This document shows positions 60,687 through 64,000 of a stretch of DNA of 64,000 bases, in pieces; position 1 is the stretch's first letter; every line of letters begins with the position of its first letter. The notes beneath the pieces are model-generated. The model had not been told where the DNA came from and did not search any database. It saw only the letters and a program-made list of their open reading frames with translations. A program made the position numbers and the translations under genes. The DNA is from Liolophura sinensis (lineage: Eukaryota > Mollusca > Polyplacophora > Chitonida > Chitonidae), in NCBI RefSeq assembly GCF_032854445.1, contig NC_088302.1, forward strand, positions 46,042,645 through 46,106,644, given 5' to 3'.

Positions 60687-63043
60687 TTATATCGCAGCTA
60701 TTCCACAGCTAGAGTTTGGTTTACGTTTTGGTCGAGCAGTAGATATTGGTGGAGGAGAGAAGTTAAATGGGGAAATATATGAAGCATCGGGTGAGTCTGT
60801 TCGCGCTAATGAAGTGGATGACACAGGAGCAGCGGATGGTACGTGAGCACTGGCTGGTACGGGATCCATTGATGGTACGGGAGTTGTGGATGACATGGTG
60901 ACTGTGGATGGTACAGTAGCTAAGGATGGAACAGGAGCAGTGGATGGTACGGAATCTCTGGCTGGTACGGGGTCAGTGGATGGTACGGAAAGTGGATGAT
61001 ACGGAAGTTTTGTGGATGACATGGTGGCTGTGGATGGTACAATAGCTATGGATGGAACGTTTTCACTGGCTGACACGGTATCACTGCATGGCTGGTACGA
61101 GATCAGGGGAAAGTATTGGAGTTGTGGATGGCATGGTGGCTGTGGATGGTACAGCACTTGTGGACGGTAAGGGGTCATTGAATAGTACGGTATCGGTGGA
61201 TGACATGTTGGCTGTGCATGGTACGGGAGCTGAGGACGGCCCAGGAACAGCGAATGGCACGGGATCACTAAATACTGATAGATCTGTGGACGGACCATTG
61301 ATATCAGCAGGAGGTGTGACTGGAACAGGGAGATCTGTACGCTCAGCAGCTGTAAGTTTGTGTGCCTCATATATGTCTCTGTTTGTAGGGAAAATCCCAT
61401 TCTTGCGAAAACGATTAGCAGCTGTTAATGCAGTTGCACACCTAACCAAAAATCTCTGCCACTTGAAATGTTCCAGGAAACTCTTCCAGGATTGTTTCTC
61501 AACAACTTTTCTAGGTGATTATAAAATGTTGATAATGGCTTCAGAAAAGACACATCAAGCGGTTTCATCTTATGGGAACAATGTGGCCGTAAACATAGCA
61601 ACTCAACTCCATTTTCTCTTGTAGGTCGATCACTTCGATATTTTTTGTGCGTGTGGAGTGTCCATCTAGTATTAAAAGGACACGGTCGTCTTCACAAAGT
61701 TGTTTAAACCATTCTTTGAAAATGGACAGTGGCATCCATCCGCTTTGTGGCATGAAGCTATAGAACAAGGTGGAGCCTTGTGGAAGGTGGAATTCATTAA
61801 TTCAGGTTTCATTCTCACCCGTGGAAAAATGAATAACGGCGGAATAAATGAGCCTGTTGCGCTCCTGCAGATTTCCACAGTCTCTAGCTGACCTCTCTCG
61901 GTGGAAACTAAGCTGCCCACTTGACGTCTTCCACGTTTAGCTAGAATCCTAGACGGCTTGCTTTGGATTGTGGTGATTCCAGTTTCATTTACATTGTATA
62001 TGTTGCTTGGAAGAAAAGGGTATTTGTCGACCAGAGGCTCTAGTAGATGAAAAAAAGCGTTTACATGTTCTTTATTAAATGCTCTTGCGCTAGCAGCTGA
62101 AGTAGCTTCTGCTTGCCGGAGAGACTTCGGGGTGGCATTGGCGAAAGTAGTAGGCCCAGTCTCTTCCTGCCATTCTAGTTTCTTTGTTGAATGAGTTGGG
62201 AATACCATTCTTCTCAGCTATTTGGTAAGCGAGGACCGAAGATCGTATGTCGTCAGCCCGAACGTCAAAGATTCCATTTTCAAGGTGTAGTTGACCAGAT
62301 CAGTCTCGACGTTTTCGAGAAAGTGGTCTGAAATGGTTCAAACAAAGGGAGGTGCAGAGCAAGAAACAGATTACTATTGTTGAAGTATTACAAAATTACC
62401 GTACAAAGGATTAAGTGAAGTACTTTACTAAGTTAACTTTTAATTCTTCATACATTTTTTTCATTTTGACATATTGTCAATGCATGACACCCTCTTATTT
62501 GGCACTTACATGTGATTTCGTGTACCAAGCCGGTATAAAACTTTACGCTCAGAAGTTTGCCTTCACAAATTTTGTAATTTGTAATCTTACAAATACCTGT
62601 ACATAAATCGTCCATCATTAACAGAGGTCCTAAAGCGGTTGTGGAAACTTTTATTGTATGGTCTTAGAGGGCAATGTTTTTGAATACCTCAAGCCTGTAT
62701 AAAGGTTTTACGTAGGCTTATATTTTGTGCTAAAGCTGATCTTACAAACATTTCGGTCCTTATTAATGTGTACCTGGTAATACCCTTCTTAATGGATCGT
62801 TTCGCAAGCTTGTTTTTGTCTTTGTTTCTTCTCTGAAGGGTAGCAACAGGAACCTCGTAGGTTCTGCTAGCTTGTCTCAAAGCCATCTTTCAAAGCTTTG
62901 CTCATTCCAGGTTTGTCTTCCTAACGTAGTTGCGGACCTTTTTTGATTTTCGAAAAAAAGGGAGATTGTAATATAACGTCGTTCTTGTCAACATCGTAAA
63001 ATCCAGTATACTGGGAAATGTCAAAACCTTCCTTGGGTGCCAT
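60687..63043 (-). pseudogene. Broken pogo/Tigger-type transposase
   Basis: Minus-strand pieces follow transposase order. The N-terminus begins near 63043 (MAPKEGFDISQYTGFYDVDK), then VRNYVRKTN and, after two stops, the helix-turn-helix-like MALRQASRTYEVPVATLQRR (62886). At 62200-62310 come NYTLKMESL and DLRS in shifting frames. The DDE domain has IYNVNETGITTIQ, ERGQLETVEI and PPLFIFPRVRMKPELM (61672-62208), then in another frame SGWMPLSIFKEW and VLLILDGHSTRTKN (61565-61768). A Pro/Ser/Thr-rich tail ends at 60687. The first catalytic Asp of the family NVDETG motif is Asn here. Stops and frame changes make it a pseudogene. Confidence 0.85.
60790..61310 (-). repeat. Tandem repeats in the transposase tail
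   Basis: Repeats of the type 'gtggatggtacgggagc' on the plus strand encode, on the minus strand, irregular PVPSTxTVPSTxPVPS-like peptides. Period is uneven, with common steps of about 18-30 bp. The expansion lies in the low-complexity C-terminal tail of the transposase, where the frame also changes. Confidence 0.8.
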
Positions 63044-63288
63044 GGTAACCGTTGAACAAATTTGTTCACAGATCAAAAAATAGCTTACAACACATCAGAG
63101 TGTACAAAAATCTTCACCTACGTCCAAATCTATTATGGCTCTTCTATGCCTAGCGACAGTAACGTCTGCGTTCCTCAAATGCGACGCGCAGCAAAGAAAA
63201 ATTACACACCTAACGGCTAAAGTTGCCAGTGGCGGGAATTTCAAAGTTTCATTTTGCCTCACGTTTCCATTTTGCCCCACCTTCCCCT

Positions 63289-63517
63289 TACTTTAAACAC
63301 CTCTGTACTTCCCGTGCTGGCTTCAATACACTACTATTGGCCGCCAAATAATGTCTCTGTCCGTGCTCATAGTATTTTCAGCAATTGATTCCAGCTAGGT
63401 GTCCCCATGTATCATCCCTACTAAATACTCACAAGCAACTGGTGGAAACTGGATAAATTCAAACTCCAACCGCCATTTTTTTTTTTGGGCGGCCAACAGT
63501 AGTGGATTGAAGCCAGC
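63289..63517. other. Short spacer between the transposon and the last exon
   Basis: No gene is seen. It contains a poly-T run near 63476-63486 next to 'gggcggcc', directly before the possible start codon at 63518. Confidence 0.5.
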
Positions 63518-63541
63518 ATGGGAAGTGCAGAGGTGCTCAAG
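63518..63541 (+). CDS. Possible first coding exon of an unidentified gene
   Basis: ATG in a strong context (gccagcATGG, A at -3 and G at +4) opens eight codons, MGSAEVLK, ending in AAG before the near-consensus donor GTAAGC. A possible second small exon is 63861-63880 (acceptor 'ttttactcag', donor GTAACT), which would continue VWWRKLG. The product is not recognised. The call rests only on the start context and splice signals. Confidence 0.35.
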
Positions 63542-64000
63542 GTAAGCTTATGGATCAAGACAGAGCTAGGATAATATATGTAATCACAGCCCTACAGAGC
63601 TAGGTCAAAACATGTTAAAACAATATTTTTAAAATGCAATTTGCTTAAAACAAAGTAAAATATTGTACCTGGAGAACATTCAGTGTGAAGAAAAAGGCTC
63701 TGGAGTTCTCCTTCAAGAAACAGTTTCAAGAAATAAGATTAAGCGTAATTTTGTGGTAAACGAGAAACATGTAACAGTCAGTGTATAACTATGCTTCAGT
63801 GCCTATAGGTTTCATTGATGGTTGTGGTTGTGACGTGTATACCTTTGTATTTTACTCAGGTTTGGTGGCGGAAGCTTGGGTAACTCCTGCAACCATCTGT
63901 ATTAAAACAAAAGTAGCCCATCTCTGACTTACAGGTAAATGATGCAACGCGTAAAGTGTAATGGTGGCACAAGTCAGATATGCATCAATAGATGTAAGAC
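63542..64000. other. Window end, possible intron
   Basis: If the exon at 63518-63541 is real, this is the beginning of its first intron. Apart from the weak candidate exon at 63861-63880, no feature is seen. Confidence 0.4.

Larger units (their letters stand above)
59878..63288 (-). mobile_element. pogo/Tigger-type DNA transposon, decayed
   Basis: A 3.4-kb element with terminal inverted repeats. The left end begins GGGGGAAGGTGGGGCAATG (59878) and the right end, read on the minus strand, AGGGGAAGGTGGGGCAAAATG (63288). Each is flanked by TA (59876-59877 and 63289-63290), the target duplication expected of the Tc1/mariner-pogo superfamily. Subterminal 'ttttgccccat'-type motifs recur near 60061-60110 and 63265-63276. 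The transposase remnant inside reads on the minus strand. It is non-autonomous by decay. Confidence 0.85.

Noticed and set aside
61052-61624. 190-codon plus-strand open frame, Gly/Val/Asp-rich
   Set aside because: Antisense reading of the repeated transposase tail; the minus strand carries the protein homology.

Overview
This is nuclear DNA of an invertebrate animal. Genes are split by many GT-AG introns, intergenic DNA is AT-rich, and there are many copies of a tRNA-derived SINE with an (AAAT)n tail. The SINE body and a second dispersed repeat ending in a 'cgttaaacctcaatca' motif resemble repeats I associate with marine molluscs and other lophotrochozoans. A mollusc is my best guess, made by inference and not proven here. 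No bacterial genes, rRNA, functional tRNA gene or CRISPR array was found.

Layout, left to right. (1) 1-7176: gene-poor, with a 16-bp minisatellite and repeat fragments. (2) 7177-14621, + strand: an M6/proteolipid-protein (PLP/DM20/GPM6) four-span membrane protein gene. Its six visible coding exons have the intron phases of vertebrate PLP1. (3) 14622-19479: probable 3'UTR, a full-length SINE and a broken reverse-transcriptase relic. (4) 19480-37657, + strand: AP5B1, the beta subunit of adaptor complex AP-5, rebuilt as 26 exons in one continuous frame (934 aa). (5) 39712-51145, - strand: an otopetrin proton channel in 8 exons with all 12 membrane segments, tail-to-tail with AP5B1. It has an apparent 1-nt frame break in exon 2. 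(6) 57411-59593, + strand: PTPMT1, the mitochondrial phosphatidylglycerophosphate phosphatase, in 4 exons (178 aa). (7) 59878-63288: a decayed pogo/Tigger-type DNA transposon with terminal inverted repeats and TA at both ends. (8) 63518-63541: a possible first coding exon of a further gene that runs out of the window.

The genes look functionally unrelated: neural/glial-type membrane protein, late-endosomal trafficking, proton channel, cardiolipin pathway. They do not form a pathway cluster.

The most unusual signal is a set of tandem duplications whose repeat unit spans an authentic exon-intron boundary. I count six cases in two adjacent genes. They are AP5B1 exon 5 donor (46-bp unit, about 45 copies), exon 9 donor (41 bp, degenerate) and exon 26 acceptor (73 bp x3); and otopetrin exon 7 donor (70 bp x6), exon 4 acceptor (70 bp x6 plus a partial) and exon 4 donor (one displaced copy). 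Each array sets extra splice sites beside the real one. Because 46, 41, 70 and 73 are not multiples of three, using a neighbouring copy would break the frame. Whether these arrays affect splicing cannot be decided from sequence alone.
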